DNA of 64,000 nt from JBAZUK01 sp041661445 (GTDB lineage: Bacteria; Chlamydiota; Chlamydiia; Chlamydiales; SM23-39): positions 1 through 64,000 of the forward strand of contig JBAZUK010000004.1 of assembly GCA_041661445.1 (NCBI GenBank), given 5' to 3'. Positions within the stretch are counted from its first letter, which is position 1. Each line of letters starts with the position of its first letter. The notes beneath the pieces are model-generated. The model had not been told where the DNA came from. It saw only the letters and a list, made by a program, of their open reading frames with translations, and did no database searches. Positions 37,101 through 46,139 of this stretch are shown piece by piece. The position numbers were made by a program, and so were the translations under genes.

Positions 37101-39000
37101 CTTTTTATTTAAAGGAAAAACAGAAGAATCAAATATTGAGATTCAAGCTTTTAATTTTAATGATTATGAATCTTCATTTTTATTGCAGCTAGGCAAGGAT
37201 CAGCTTCAAATAAAAGATTGCACTTTGAAGAAAAAAGATGGTCTTTTTTTAAAAATGCAAGGATCTTTTGATCCAAAACTATCTACTTTAAATACCAAGA
37301 TTTCCGAAGTTGAAATTGATTTGAAAAAAATGAATTCATTTTTATGCAACCAGATCAAGGTTCCGCAAAATTCCATAGACGGTTGTTTGAAAGGAAGCGG
37401 AAACTGTTCTATTTGCATTCCAAAAGAAAACAATAAGTTTAATATTTCATTTGATCTTGATTTTGAGCCCAGCAACCTGACAACGGAAAAAGTCAGAATA
37501 TACAACAACGGTACTGTAAACTTAAAGTTTTCGCTCGATAAAGGTTTTTCAATTCAGGGCTTGGATCTAAGTTTTTATTCAAAAGAAATCGATTTATCTT
37601 CTTTAAGTTGTAAAATCACCAATTTAGGCTATGATTTTAAAAGAAACAGATGGTTGTTGAAAGATTCAAATCTATTTATCCCGAATAGTTTTAAAAATTC
37701 GATAGCTAAAATAGATAGGTTTAAAGATTTATTGGAATATATTTCTTTTGATGATGATATCGATTTCACCTGCGATATAGATATAAGCAAAGACCTGTCA
37801 AATTTTAACATTTCTTCAAAAGAAGCCAATTTTAATTTATTTGGAAAAAAACGTAAATTTAAAGATCTGTTATTTATTATAAAAGAAAGTAAGCTGTTTT
37901 TAAAATTTGATTATTTTATAAATAAAAGTTTTTATACCATCGAAAATATAATTTTCCTAGATAAAAATCTAACTGCTAAAACCACTGTTTATGACAAAAT
38001 CCCTTTCGAATACGAACCGCTTTCGATCAAATGGCAGATAGATAATAAGAAGATTATTGTCAAAGAGATCAGCGGTCATTTTTGCGGGATAAATTTTTTA
38101 ATGCAGGAAGAGCTTGATAATCTCAATTCCAATAAGCTTTTCGGAAGCATTAAAATCGATATGACAAAAATGAAAAAGATTCTTCCTGAAGATATTCAAA
38201 GTAGCATAACCAGTTATTCTTTGGGAAAGGGTTACGAGATAAGCGGAAAGCTGGATATCGATTTTTCTAAAAATAACAAGTTTGTTTTTGATGGAATTTT
38301 TTCAGGAAAAGATTTTGAGTTGATAGGGTATCAGTTTAAAACAATGTTTTCCAAGATCAGTATTAACGATGACTTAATTAAAATAAGTGATTTTAAAATA
38401 AGCGACCAGGCAGGGATTCTGATCGTAAACGAAATAGATTTTACCAAAAAAGATGACAAATGGCATCTTTCTATCCCTGTTTTGAAAATTAAGGATTTAA
38501 GACCTGCATTGATGCAAAAAATCAATCAGCCTCTAGGAGAGATGACTCCATTTTTGATAAGAGAGATGTATTTATACGACGTTCAGGGCGAGATAGGAGC
38601 CAAGGAATCTTTTACCGGACATGGGAATTTAACTTTTATAAACTCTTTTAAAAGGGGTTATTCGGTATTTGATTTCCCTGCCGATGTCCTTAGTAGAATT
38701 GTCGGAATTGACCAAGCATTGCTTGTTCCCGTAAGAGGTAAGATTGATTTAAAGATTAAAGATGCAAAACTGAACTTAATTAATTTATATGATTCATTTT
38801 CTGAATCTGAAAGATCTAAATTTTATCTGCTTGACAAATCAAAAAAATCCCATATTGATTTTAATGGAAACATATTTATAAATATCGCAATGAAACAATA
38901 TGTTTTATTTAAATTTACAGAGTCTTTTGTTATCTCCATAAGAGGTAATTTGGAAAATCCGGAATATAATCTGAAGAAGAAAAGAGGCTTTTTAAATTAA
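34156..39000 (+). CDS. Very large AsmA/TamB-like envelope protein
   Basis: 1614 residues, starting with GTG at 34156, with an N-terminal membrane anchor (about residues 3-25, KIVFFVLILVSSLFLIFSRQ). The rest is monotonous beta-strand sequence with repeated short hydrophobic/polar alternation, NG/DN turns and no enzymatic motif, as expected for AsmA-like proteins (TamB, YhdP, AsmA) that bridge inner and outer membranes and move lipids. The C-terminal region has the segment VPVRGKIDLKIKDAK. I do not recognise the subfamily; the call rests on length, topology and composition. It follows gcvH by 39 bases and precedes a secreted peptidase. Confidence 0.6.
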   Translation: MKKKIVFFVLILVSSLFLIFSRQVLNFGIISFLDVFTKKAISSKITFKSIDIKKRKIVLRKVNLTSSDKFNVAAEELDIKFKLKFSKFKLLMILDCNEPKISLFKNKNILEDIHIKDSRFFSILFNVNDGKINLIENDKILKQIYFDFRSSSLVGKFNLFFDKELKDNISLDINANGVKKTFSANLEKVDSSNLNEIISFFDIKYLEKISGLLSGKAVFELQNLEVCNFFTNLECSNLIFTNPNTKLKFDFKYLKFEGSYPDFSQNNSLFFKNLKSNFLKSTKLRLNFDDLAIYTEKNTVFSNIKGAFSFNPSLGAKLFLNGNINDEKMHPFEIDSKAYISSAFSNWLDFDFKLDDKSIICLKAKEIESSYNLHLSCNELKYNFFNDIQDLLCGYYSKIKDFKFNDGNLSFSIDTRFDEKGLNKVFITDFELKNIVFEKSSFGGSVSKLEGKSSFDFSANNFWDTFFSDIKIDKASFSYNQKKIEDLNANIFITDGVFQSSNVVCLIEKSLTDAQIKGRVDEFNMLLQSKGMIKDTKDSFESYVSCQKKSDKYLFSGNIKISDGQDAAFGFDLNKLLIFNYKDFKNALEQGWIRAEKVIFNKWPKILSYNLNLDGIGNFAGFYKNNKLHFQLKGEGLRYANENIDLIIDKIGDVNEFLFENDKYIDGYLDGSSLSCEVPEVRGRCYLPKFDVAFELNDIKTSVVQNILTSKVKAVSEDVKLDGEVIFDFSKQKPLLKIDVKEFHSDIESFQRLLKHFEYEYKLSITGQIDGFGKVITYFDNPVDNYFNISFDISNASCKINQKSTFKNLSLKGRCSSDQMEFYNIYSDLALENKTYKINCPILRKTDNDLIFDLRLENNIFDLLRLKGKFLKENKGYKLCLDDVNSHFFNQKLNGLELVLNQDLKFDNFKFNSKTDSYILMSQMQFLLDLGFVPMDALDLSDLIKTKHLGSLDIKLSLNEKKELIFDASAKELVLFGMEFQNFLFKGKTEESNIEIQAFNFNDYESSFLLQLGKDQLQIKDCTLKKKDGLFLKMQGSFDPKLSTLNTKISEVEIDLKKMNSFLCNQIKVPQNSIDGCLKGSGNCSICIPKENNKFNISFDLDFEPSNLTTEKVRIYNNGTVNLKFSLDKGFSIQGLDLSFYSKEIDLSSLSCKITNLGYDFKRNRWLLKDSNLFIPNSFKNSIAKIDRFKDLLEYISFDDDIDFTCDIDISKDLSNFNISSKEANFNLFGKKRKFKDLLFIIKESKLFLKFDYFINKSFYTIENIIFLDKNLTAKTTVYDKIPFEYEPLSIKWQIDNKKIIVKEISGHFCGINFLMQEELDNLNSNKLFGSIKIDMTKMKKILPEDIQSSITSYSLGKGYEISGKLDIDFSKNNKFVFDGIFSGKDFELIGYQFKTMFSKISINDDLIKISDFKISDQAGILIVNEIDFTKKDDKWHLSIPVLKIKDLRPALMQKINQPLGEMTPFLIREMYLYDVQGEIGAKESFTGHGNLTFINSFKRGYSVFDFPADVLSRIVGIDQALLVPVRGKIDLKIKDAKLNLINLYDSFSESERSKFYLLDKSKKSHIDFNGNIFINIAMKQYVLFKFTESFVISIRGNLENPEYNLKKKRGFLN

Positions 39001-39147
39001 TCAGATTGCTTGCGGTGTACAATTTTTCTTCTTAAAAAATATTTTCTGCAAGTAAAAAAATCCTAAGACAGATTTTGATTGAAAGTCTTTGTTTGCCAAC
39101 TATTTTCAGTAATTATAATATGTTTTGCAAATTTTATGAGTATTGTT

Positions 39148-40623
39148 ATGAAAAGGATCTTAATTTTATTTGTTTTTATTTTTGGTAGCAGACTATTTGC
39201 TGAAGATTTAATTGAAAAAGATAGTATAAAACTAACCAGACATTCCATGATTGTTAATGGGAAAGAATTAAATTATACAGCATCAGCCGGCTCTTTGATT
39301 GTAAAAAATAAAAATACTAAATCAAAAGCTAAGATTTTTTTTGTAAGTTATACAAAAGATTGCGATTTTTCAAAAGACAGACCGATTAGTTTTGTTTTTA
39401 ACGGAGGGCCAGGTTCTGCATCTGTTTGGCTTCATATGGGCGCTTTAGGTCCAAAAAGAGTTCTTTCTTGGGAAGAAAACCAATCCTGCGTTCCACCTTA
39501 TCAGTTAGAAGATAATCAAGAGACAATATTAGATTTTACGGATATTGTTTTTATTGATCCTGTCGGCACGGGGTTCAGTGATATTATTGAAGGCAGTGAT
39601 GATGATTTTTTTGGATTGAATGAAGACGCTGAGTCTGTCGGAGATTTTATTTACGGATACATCAATTCATTTAAAAGATGGGTCTCTCCAAAATATATTA
39701 TTGGAGAGAGTTACGGAGGCATGAGAGCGATTTGCGTAACAGAGTACCTGCAGGACAATTATAATATTTTTTTGAATGGCGTTTCTTTAATTTCACCTGT
39801 TATAAATTGTGAACATTATATCGATAGCAGTATCTCATCTCATTTGTCTTATGCTTTGGTTTTGCCTACATTTGCAGCTACAGCGTGGCATCATCATCTT
39901 TTGTCTGAAGAACTTCAAAATAAAAGTTTAGAGGATGTTATTTCAGAAGCTAAGGATTTTGCATTGAATGATTACATTATCGCTTTGATACAAGGAGATC
40001 AAATAGCTGATTTTCAAAGAGAAAAAATTGTTTTGCGTCTATCAGAATTAATAGGGATTTCAAAAGAGAAAATCGAAGAATCCAATTTAAGAATTGATGA
40101 ATTTACCTTTTTAACAAATCTTTTTCCTAAAGATAAAAGCACTGATTTGGTTCCAGTTGCCGGAGTTCACGATACCAGAGTTAAAGGATATGCAAGATAT
40201 TTAAGGGAAAATCCAAGTGTTGATAGGATCTCAGGCGCTTATAGCGCAATTGCAAATGATTATATTAGAAACGAGCTCGAATTTACCTCTGAAAAGCCGT
40301 ACACTATTCTGAATGAGACAGCTAACCGTGACTGGAAATGGAATTTTTTTGGGAGTTTTAAAAATGTTGATCTTTCCAATAATATCAGACATATATTTGC
40401 AACAAATCCAAATATAAAAATTTTTGTCGGCTGCGGATATTTTGATTTAGCAACTCCGTTTTTCTGCAACAAGTATGCAATTGATCATCTGCATCTTCCC
40501 ATCTCATATAAAGAGAAGATCACCCTTCAGTATTATGAAGCTGGACATATGCCGTATCTGCATAGAGAGTCTCATAAAAAACTAAAAGAAGATTTATTTA
40601 AGTTTTTTTCGGAAAAAAATTAA
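39148..40623 (+). CDS. Secreted serine carboxypeptidase (peptidase S10 family)
   Basis: An S10 (carboxypeptidase Y-like) peptidase. NGGPGSAS near residue 86 is the oxyanion/substrate motif; the nucleophile Ser is in GESYGG near 188, the Asp is in GYFDLATP near 432, and the His is in GHMPYL near 466. So all catalytic residues are present. The start is chosen at 39148, giving an N-terminal signal peptide (MKRILILFVFIFGSRLFA) and a 491-residue protein; an upstream in-frame TTG (39079) would add 23 residues including another hydrophobic run. S10 peptidases need acidic pH and are mostly eukaryotic, but bacterial ones with signal peptides exist. Probably periplasmic or secreted; substrate unknown. 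Confidence 0.88.
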   Translation: MKRILILFVFIFGSRLFAEDLIEKDSIKLTRHSMIVNGKELNYTASAGSLIVKNKNTKSKAKIFFVSYTKDCDFSKDRPISFVFNGGPGSASVWLHMGALGPKRVLSWEENQSCVPPYQLEDNQETILDFTDIVFIDPVGTGFSDIIEGSDDDFFGLNEDAESVGDFIYGYINSFKRWVSPKYIIGESYGGMRAICVTEYLQDNYNIFLNGVSLISPVINCEHYIDSSISSHLSYALVLPTFAATAWHHHLLSEELQNKSLEDVISEAKDFALNDYIIALIQGDQIADFQREKIVLRLSELIGISKEKIEESNLRIDEFTFLTNLFPKDKSTDLVPVAGVHDTRVKGYARYLRENPSVDRISGAYSAIANDYIRNELEFTSEKPYTILNETANRDWKWNFFGSFKNVDLSNNIRHIFATNPNIKIFVGCGYFDLATPFFCNKYAIDHLHLPISYKEKITLQYYEAGHMPYLHRESHKKLKEDLFKFFSEKN

Positions 40624-40634
40624 AAATAGTTTTC

Positions 40635-41174
40635 ATGATAAATTTTTTTAAACAAAAAATTAAATCCTTTTTTAATCTTCTCTATCCGAATCTCTGTCTT
40701 CACTGCTCGGCAAAATTAAAAAACAATTTTTTTTATTTTTGTGAAGACTGCCTTGGTTCAATATCGTATATAACGCCCACAGAAGAACCTTACTGCGCGG
40801 TTTTTGATAGAAATCCGTTCGCTTTATCAATAATAAAAGAGCTTAGAAGACAAAAAATTCTATCCATGCCTAAAATAGCGGCTTCTTTTATCGTTATACA
40901 GCTTGCGAAGATCTCTTGGCCTATCCCGGATAAAATTATTCCGATAACAAATAAAACTATATTTAAGGATCATAGATATTATCTGGCAAAAGAAGTTAAA
41001 AAATTTTTTCCAAAAAAAATTCTAAAAAATGAAAATAATAATATTCTAGTTGTAACTGACGTTTTGAGCCTGCATGAACTTGAGGTGATTAAGAAGAAAT
41101 ACAAAAATCAAAATATCTATGCAATCGGTCTTTGTTTTGATTTTTTAGAAGATTCGAAACTTTGGGAAAATTAA
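40635..41174 (+). CDS. Degenerate ComF-family protein
   Basis: The N-terminus carries the ComFC-type double CxxC zinc ribbon (CLHCSAKLKNNFFYFCEDC, residues about 21-39). The remainder is a phosphoribosyltransferase-like fold, but the PRPP loop, normally VDDVLTTG, reads VVTDVLSLHE near 146, without the second Asp or the TTG. So binding of PRPP is doubtful. ComF proteins are tied to DNA uptake. 179 residues is short for the family (about 230). It follows the carboxypeptidase by 11 bases. Confidence 0.65.
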   Translation: MINFFKQKIKSFFNLLYPNLCLHCSAKLKNNFFYFCEDCLGSISYITPTEEPYCAVFDRNPFALSIIKELRRQKILSMPKIAASFIVIQLAKISWPIPDKIIPITNKTIFKDHRYYLAKEVKKFFPKKILKNENNNILVVTDVLSLHELEVIKKKYKNQNIYAIGLCFDFLEDSKLWEN

Positions 41175-41235
41175 AAAAATATTAGACATAATTTAAAATA
41201 TCTTCTTTAATTGGAACTGAAAGCAGGTATTATTT

Positions 41236-42873
41236 ATGAATAAGTTATTTTTTATTTTTTTTACGATTTTCTTTTCTTATTTAAATATAGGAATATGTAA
41301 CAGGACCTCTGAAAAATCTATTAAGGAAACCTCAAGCAATGAGGATTTAAATGTAAATATTACCGCATTGATATTTACATCAGACACCAAAAAACTTGTA
41401 AATGATCCATCTATATATACCGGAATAGTTATTAATAATACATTTGTTCCTGATAAAAATGTTTTTGTAAAAAAATTCTCTTCTTATCTTCATGAGCCGA
41501 TTACTTTGGAAACACTGGATAAAATTAAGATGGAAGTAACTTCATTTTATAATGAGAGAAACTATCCTTTTGTATCCGTCCTTATCCCATCAGGCCAGGA
41601 TATTACGACAGGAAATGTAAAGGTTTTAATTATCACCAGCAAAGTCGGTAATGTAAAAGTTGAAGGAACCAAATATTTTTCAGGCAAAAGGATTCTTGAT
41701 GAAATCACTTTAAAAAAAGGTGATGTTTTAAATTATAATAAAATGCTCAAAGATATCTCCTGGATCAATGAATCTCCTTTTTTAAACTCATTTTTCTTAC
41801 TTGAAGAAGGTGAAAAATTTGGAACAACGGATCTTGTTGTAAAAGTTAATGAAAAGTTTCCACTAAGAGTTTATGCAGGATATGAAAATACCGGCAATCT
41901 TATTGCTGGGAACAACCGGATACTGACAGGATTTAATCTAGGAAATGTCTTCGGTAAAAACCAGCTGAACTATCAATTTATGAGCGCTGCTGATCTGGAT
42001 AAATGGCAGGGACATTCGGCGAGTTATATCATTCCTTTCAAGTGGAGACATATTTTTAAAATTTTCGGAGCTTATGTATCTATAAAAGATCCAAATGGGG
42101 ATTATCTTTTAAAAGGACATGCAAAGCAGCTTAGCGGCAGATATACAATTCCAATTTATGCAAATAAGATTAAGCACAATATTATTCTTGGATATGATTT
42201 TAAAAGAGCTAATAACTTTTTGGATTTTTCTCAAAGATTAAATTTTTTAAATGATATAGATATCTCTCAATTCATTATAGGATATGAACTTTTATATAAA
42301 TACGTTGCCTTCAGAAATATGAACTATATCAGTCCCGGAGGCATGACCAAAAATAATCATACTGCTGATTTCACAAATATAAGACCTGGCGCTAAAGCAA
42401 ATTATTTCTATTCAACGCTCTCTTTGGATGCATCGGTTTATATGCCGAGAAATTTTAGCTACGTATTTTCCTCATCTTTTCAAGTATCGAATCAGAAACT
42501 GATGCCGTGCGAACAGTTTATCCTAGGCGGTTATTATACTGTCAGGGGATATAGGGAAAATGAAAGCATATCTGATTTCGGGATCCTACTTAAAAATGAA
42601 ATAAGGACCCCTCCCATCAATCTTCTAAGAATAAAAAGAAATGATATTCAATTTTTAGCATTCTGGGATTTCGGGACAGGATTTCAGTCTGACAAAACAA
42701 TACTTTTTCACAGCAGTGAAGTGTTAACATCGCTTGGAGCCGGAGTGCGTTATAACATAAAAGATAACTTTAATGCCAGATTCGATGTCGGATTTCCATT
42801 AACTAAAATTAATAGGAAAGATGACATAAACAGCAGATACAACACACACTTTGGAGTATACCTTGCATTTTAA
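41236..42873 (+). CDS. Two-partner secretion outer-membrane transporter (TpsB, ShlB/FhaC family)
   Basis: A 545-residue outer-membrane barrel: signal peptide at the N-terminus, then two POTRA domains (about residues 36-130 and 132-205), then a 16-stranded barrel with the conserved VRGYRENE (motif 3) at about residue 436 and a terminal aromatic residue (YLAF), which directs insertion by BAM. Homologues secrete large beta-helical exoproteins. The partner tpsA overlaps its 3' end by 23 bases, so they are one coupled unit. GGAACTGAAAGCAGG region before the ATG holds a weak ribosome-binding site. Confidence 0.85.
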   Translation: MNKLFFIFFTIFFSYLNIGICNRTSEKSIKETSSNEDLNVNITALIFTSDTKKLVNDPSIYTGIVINNTFVPDKNVFVKKFSSYLHEPITLETLDKIKMEVTSFYNERNYPFVSVLIPSGQDITTGNVKVLIITSKVGNVKVEGTKYFSGKRILDEITLKKGDVLNYNKMLKDISWINESPFLNSFFLLEEGEKFGTTDLVVKVNEKFPLRVYAGYENTGNLIAGNNRILTGFNLGNVFGKNQLNYQFMSAADLDKWQGHSASYIIPFKWRHIFKIFGAYVSIKDPNGDYLLKGHAKQLSGRYTIPIYANKIKHNIILGYDFKRANNFLDFSQRLNFLNDIDISQFIIGYELLYKYVAFRNMNYISPGGMTKNNHTADFTNIRPGAKANYFYSTLSLDASVYMPRNFSYVFSSSFQVSNQKLMPCEQFILGGYYTVRGYRENESISDFGILLKNEIRTPPINLLRIKRNDIQFLAFWDFGTGFQSDKTILFHSSEVLTSLGAGVRYNIKDNFNARFDVGFPLTKINRKDDINSRYNTHFGVYLAF

Positions 42874-45800
42874 TAGTTTTAATAGAAGTAAAATATTATT
42901 AGCATTAATGCTTTGCTCTTCATACGGTTTTGCCAACCCCAGCGGCGCCGATGTTGTCAGCGGTGATGTGTCAATGATATCAAGCGAGAGCAGTTTATTA
43001 ATTACTCAGACAAGCGATAAGGCCATCGTAAACTGGCAAGATTTTTCTATATCAAACAATGAAACTACCAAGTTCCTCCAGTCTTCTAATGATGCTGTAA
43101 TTTTAAATAGAGTGGTAAGCAATAGTCCATCTTTAATTTATGGAAATCTTGAAGCTAACGGAAAAGTGTATCTTATTAATCAAAACGGAATATTTATCGG
43201 ACCGAATGGTCAGATTAGCGCAATGACCTTTATAGCATCTACCTTAAATGTATTGGACAATGAGTTTTTAGAAGGAAAAGATATAAACTTCTCTAACGAT
43301 TCATTAAACAAGATTCAGAACTTAGGAAAAATCAATACCTCAAAAGAAATCTATTTAATAGCAAAAGAAATAGAAAATGAAGGTTCATTGACATCTGAAA
43401 ATGTAAATGTCATTGGAACTAGTGATGTTTTATTATATGAAAAAGGAAATGAAAATTTTGTTGTCAGAAAAAACACAACAGGCCTTATTACTAATAACGG
43501 AACTATAAACGCAGTCCAGACAGTGCTAAAAGCGTCAAGCGACAATATCTACGCTCTTGCCATAAATCAAAACGGTGTTATCAATGCTAAAGGTATTGAA
43601 AATAAAGATGGTAGGATAATCTTATCAGCTGAAACTGGCAAAATTGAAGTTAGCAAAGATCTTAATGCAACATCTTATGAAAAAGGCGGAGAAATAGATC
43701 TTCTTGGCGAATACGTTCATGTAAAAGAAAATGCTAATCTAAATACAAGCTCTGAAAATGATGGCGGAACTATACTTGTCGGTGGAGATTATCAGGGAAA
43801 AAATGAGAACATTCAAAATGCGAAATATGTTTATGTGGAAAAAGGATCAACAATAGATGCCTCATCAAAAGTTCAAGGTAACGGCGGAAAAGTAATTCTC
43901 TGGTCTAATGAAGGAACATGGTTTTATGGAGATATCCAAGCGAAAGGCGGATCTGTATCTGGAGATGGCGGATTTGTCGAGATCTCCTCTAAGGGATTAT
44001 TGGTCCCATCAGGATCTGTAAATACAAAGGCAGATAATGGGAAAACCGGAACCTTGTTATTCGACCCAGTTGATATTACAATAACAAATGCTAATGCTAA
44101 CATAGATACTTTTCCATCGCCTGAAAACTATGTTTTCAGTGGTACCCCTGCAACAATAAAAGCAGTAAGTACCGGCGTAGGAGATAGTCTTGAGGAGTTT
44201 TTGGCACTGAATAATGTAACGATTAATACCAGCAGTGAGACAGGCGCCTTTGCCGGAAATGGCGATATAACAGTAACTACAGGTTTTTCCTGGAGTACCC
44301 CTAATAAATTAACATTAGTAGCAGACAGGGCGATCAGCATTCAAAGTGCGGTAGTATCAAGCGGAACAGGCGCATTTACTGCCATGGATTTTACTGCAGG
44401 AAATATTTTAATACCCCCTAGCTCTTCGTACACGGGTATAGATATAAGCGCAAATCTTTTAACAACAGATGGCAAAATAATTTTAAAGGGCTTCAGTGGC
44501 AATGGTGGTGACAATTTTGGAGTTCTTATACAAAATGGAACTATGAGCACATCTGGAATCGGTGATATCTCTATAAAGGGAACCGGAAGAGGAACAGTAA
44601 TTACTATAGGATCTAATGGTGTGCAGTGTAATACATGTAATATTTTAACTACAGGAAGCGGAAAGATAAATATTGATGGAACTAGTACAACAGCTGGTAG
44701 TATAGGGTTAGAAATACGCGCCGGGGCACAAATAAGCACTAATTCTAATGATTTGACTTTAACAGGAACTACTTCAGGTGGTTCACAGGGTTTAATAATT
44801 TATTCATTTGGAGGAGAATGCGATGTTTTTACTCAATCTGGGAATATTTTGATTGATGGAACAAGCAATGGACTTTATGGAGTTGATCTGGAAACATATG
44901 GTAATGATATCAATATTTACTCTGTTTCGGGATCAATAACAATTGATGGCACTGCAAACTTGTTTACCGGAGTTAATACTAATCGGGCTGCTCTAGGTGG
45001 AGTGACTAATATTTATACAGGAAACAATCTCGTAACGATAACAGGGGTAGGGGATGGCGGCAATCCCGGATTAAATTTTAATTATGTTTTAATTGGAAGT
45101 CCATCCCAGACTGGTAATATCATTATTGAAGGTGAGGGCATTAACATTGCTTCGACAGCTTCGATAACTGGAACAGGAGCATTGACATTAGAACCGATAA
45201 GTCCAAGTTCATCTATCGGTCTTCTTGGAGGAGCTGGAGATTTTAACTTAACAGCTGCTGAATTAGACAGGATAACAGATGGATTTTCAAATATTATTAT
45301 AGGAAGATCAAATGGAGACCATGTAATTACTGTAGGTACGGGAAGTGAGAGTTATTCATTTAACGATCCTTTAGTTTTAAATGGTAAAACAATTGATCTA
45401 AATGCTGATCTGACATCTGGGGGTTCTGGAGCTAATAACATTACTTTCAATATAGGTCTGGTATCAGCCGGCACATTAAATTTATATAAAAATGTCACAC
45501 TAACATCCGGAAACCTTCTGATCAATGGAGGAGCTGTTGATGATACGTTCAACATCATTACAACAACAGCTCAAAAAGCTCTTTTAAATGGTATTGGAGG
45601 AACTAATACGTTAGTTGGCCCAAATATTGATAACACTTGGAACATTACCGGAAATGATGCCGGAAATCTGGCAGGATCATCATTCCTTGTTTTTAGCAAT
45701 ATCCAGAATCTAACTGGAGGAACTCAAAGCGATATCTTTATTTTATCAGATCAAAAGGGAATATCAGGAACTGTTGATGGCGGCAATTCGCCAATTCCTG

Positions 45801-46111
45801 TAAATACTTTGGATTATTCAAAGTATACAACCCCGGTTGTTGTTGATTTAATTGGGGGAACTGCTACAAACATCGGAGCTATTTTAAATATTCAGGAAGT
45901 AATTTTTCCTCTGCCGCCATCTGGAGTTAATTCAACGCTTGTAAGTGCATATATTACAGATATAATTTTAGCATATGACCTTAAAGTTTTTGCCGATAAC
46001 AATACTTACAGATTTTATATGTTAAGAGATCTTTTGGAAGTACTCTATCCGGATGATTATTTTTTCAACTTTGATATATATAAGAAGTTGAAAAAGAAAA
46101 TAATATATTAA
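42851..46111 (+). CDS. Two-partner secretion exoprotein (TpsA, filamentous-haemagglutinin type)
   Basis: The first 30 residues are a signal peptide with possible start at TTG 42851 or TTG 42863; an internal ATG exists at 42907 but would cut the signal. Residues about 30-270 are the TPS domain that engages TpsB: ADVVSGDVSM, a NQNGIFIGPNGQI motif (the conserved NPNGI-like element) and haemagglutination pattern. The rest is glycine-, asparagine-, threonine-rich parallel beta-helix. The 1086-residue protein is small for a TpsA and ends in a short charged tail (KKLKKKIIY); no recognizable toxin domain. Adhesion to host cells is inferred from the family. No Chlamydia pathogen I recall has this system, so it is lineage-specific. 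Confidence 0.82.
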   Translation: MEYTLHFNSFNRSKILLALMLCSSYGFANPSGADVVSGDVSMISSESSLLITQTSDKAIVNWQDFSISNNETTKFLQSSNDAVILNRVVSNSPSLIYGNLEANGKVYLINQNGIFIGPNGQISAMTFIASTLNVLDNEFLEGKDINFSNDSLNKIQNLGKINTSKEIYLIAKEIENEGSLTSENVNVIGTSDVLLYEKGNENFVVRKNTTGLITNNGTINAVQTVLKASSDNIYALAINQNGVINAKGIENKDGRIILSAETGKIEVSKDLNATSYEKGGEIDLLGEYVHVKENANLNTSSENDGGTILVGGDYQGKNENIQNAKYVYVEKGSTIDASSKVQGNGGKVILWSNEGTWFYGDIQAKGGSVSGDGGFVEISSKGLLVPSGSVNTKADNGKTGTLLFDPVDITITNANANIDTFPSPENYVFSGTPATIKAVSTGVGDSLEEFLALNNVTINTSSETGAFAGNGDITVTTGFSWSTPNKLTLVADRAISIQSAVVSSGTGAFTAMDFTAGNILIPPSSSYTGIDISANLLTTDGKIILKGFSGNGGDNFGVLIQNGTMSTSGIGDISIKGTGRGTVITIGSNGVQCNTCNILTTGSGKINIDGTSTTAGSIGLEIRAGAQISTNSNDLTLTGTTSGGSQGLIIYSFGGECDVFTQSGNILIDGTSNGLYGVDLETYGNDINIYSVSGSITIDGTANLFTGVNTNRAALGGVTNIYTGNNLVTITGVGDGGNPGLNFNYVLIGSPSQTGNIIIEGEGINIASTASITGTGALTLEPISPSSSIGLLGGAGDFNLTAAELDRITDGFSNIIIGRSNGDHVITVGTGSESYSFNDPLVLNGKTIDLNADLTSGGSGANNITFNIGLVSAGTLNLYKNVTLTSGNLLINGGAVDDTFNIITTTAQKALLNGIGGTNTLVGPNIDNTWNITGNDAGNLAGSSFLVFSNIQNLTGGTQSDIFILSDQKGISGTVDGGNSPIPVNTLDYSKYTTPVVVDLIGGTATNIGAILNIQEVIFPLPPSGVNSTLVSAYITDIILAYDLKVFADNNTYRFYMLRDLLEVLYPDDYFFNFDIYKKLKKKIIY

Positions 46112-46117
46112 TAGCTT

Positions 46118-46134
46118 AATAATAAAATATTATT
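46118..46134. terminator. Weak AT-only hairpin between tpsA and dnaA
   Basis: AATAATA and TATTATT separated by three A's, between two convergent genes. It has no GC pairs, so it is a weak candidate terminator only. Confidence 0.2.
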
Positions 46135-46139
46135 GGCTG

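Noticed and set aside
42851..46111. Chlamydial Pmp autotransporter
   Set aside because: No repeated GGAI and FxxN motifs and no C-terminal autotransporter barrel; an N-terminal TPS domain and a separate TpsB are present.
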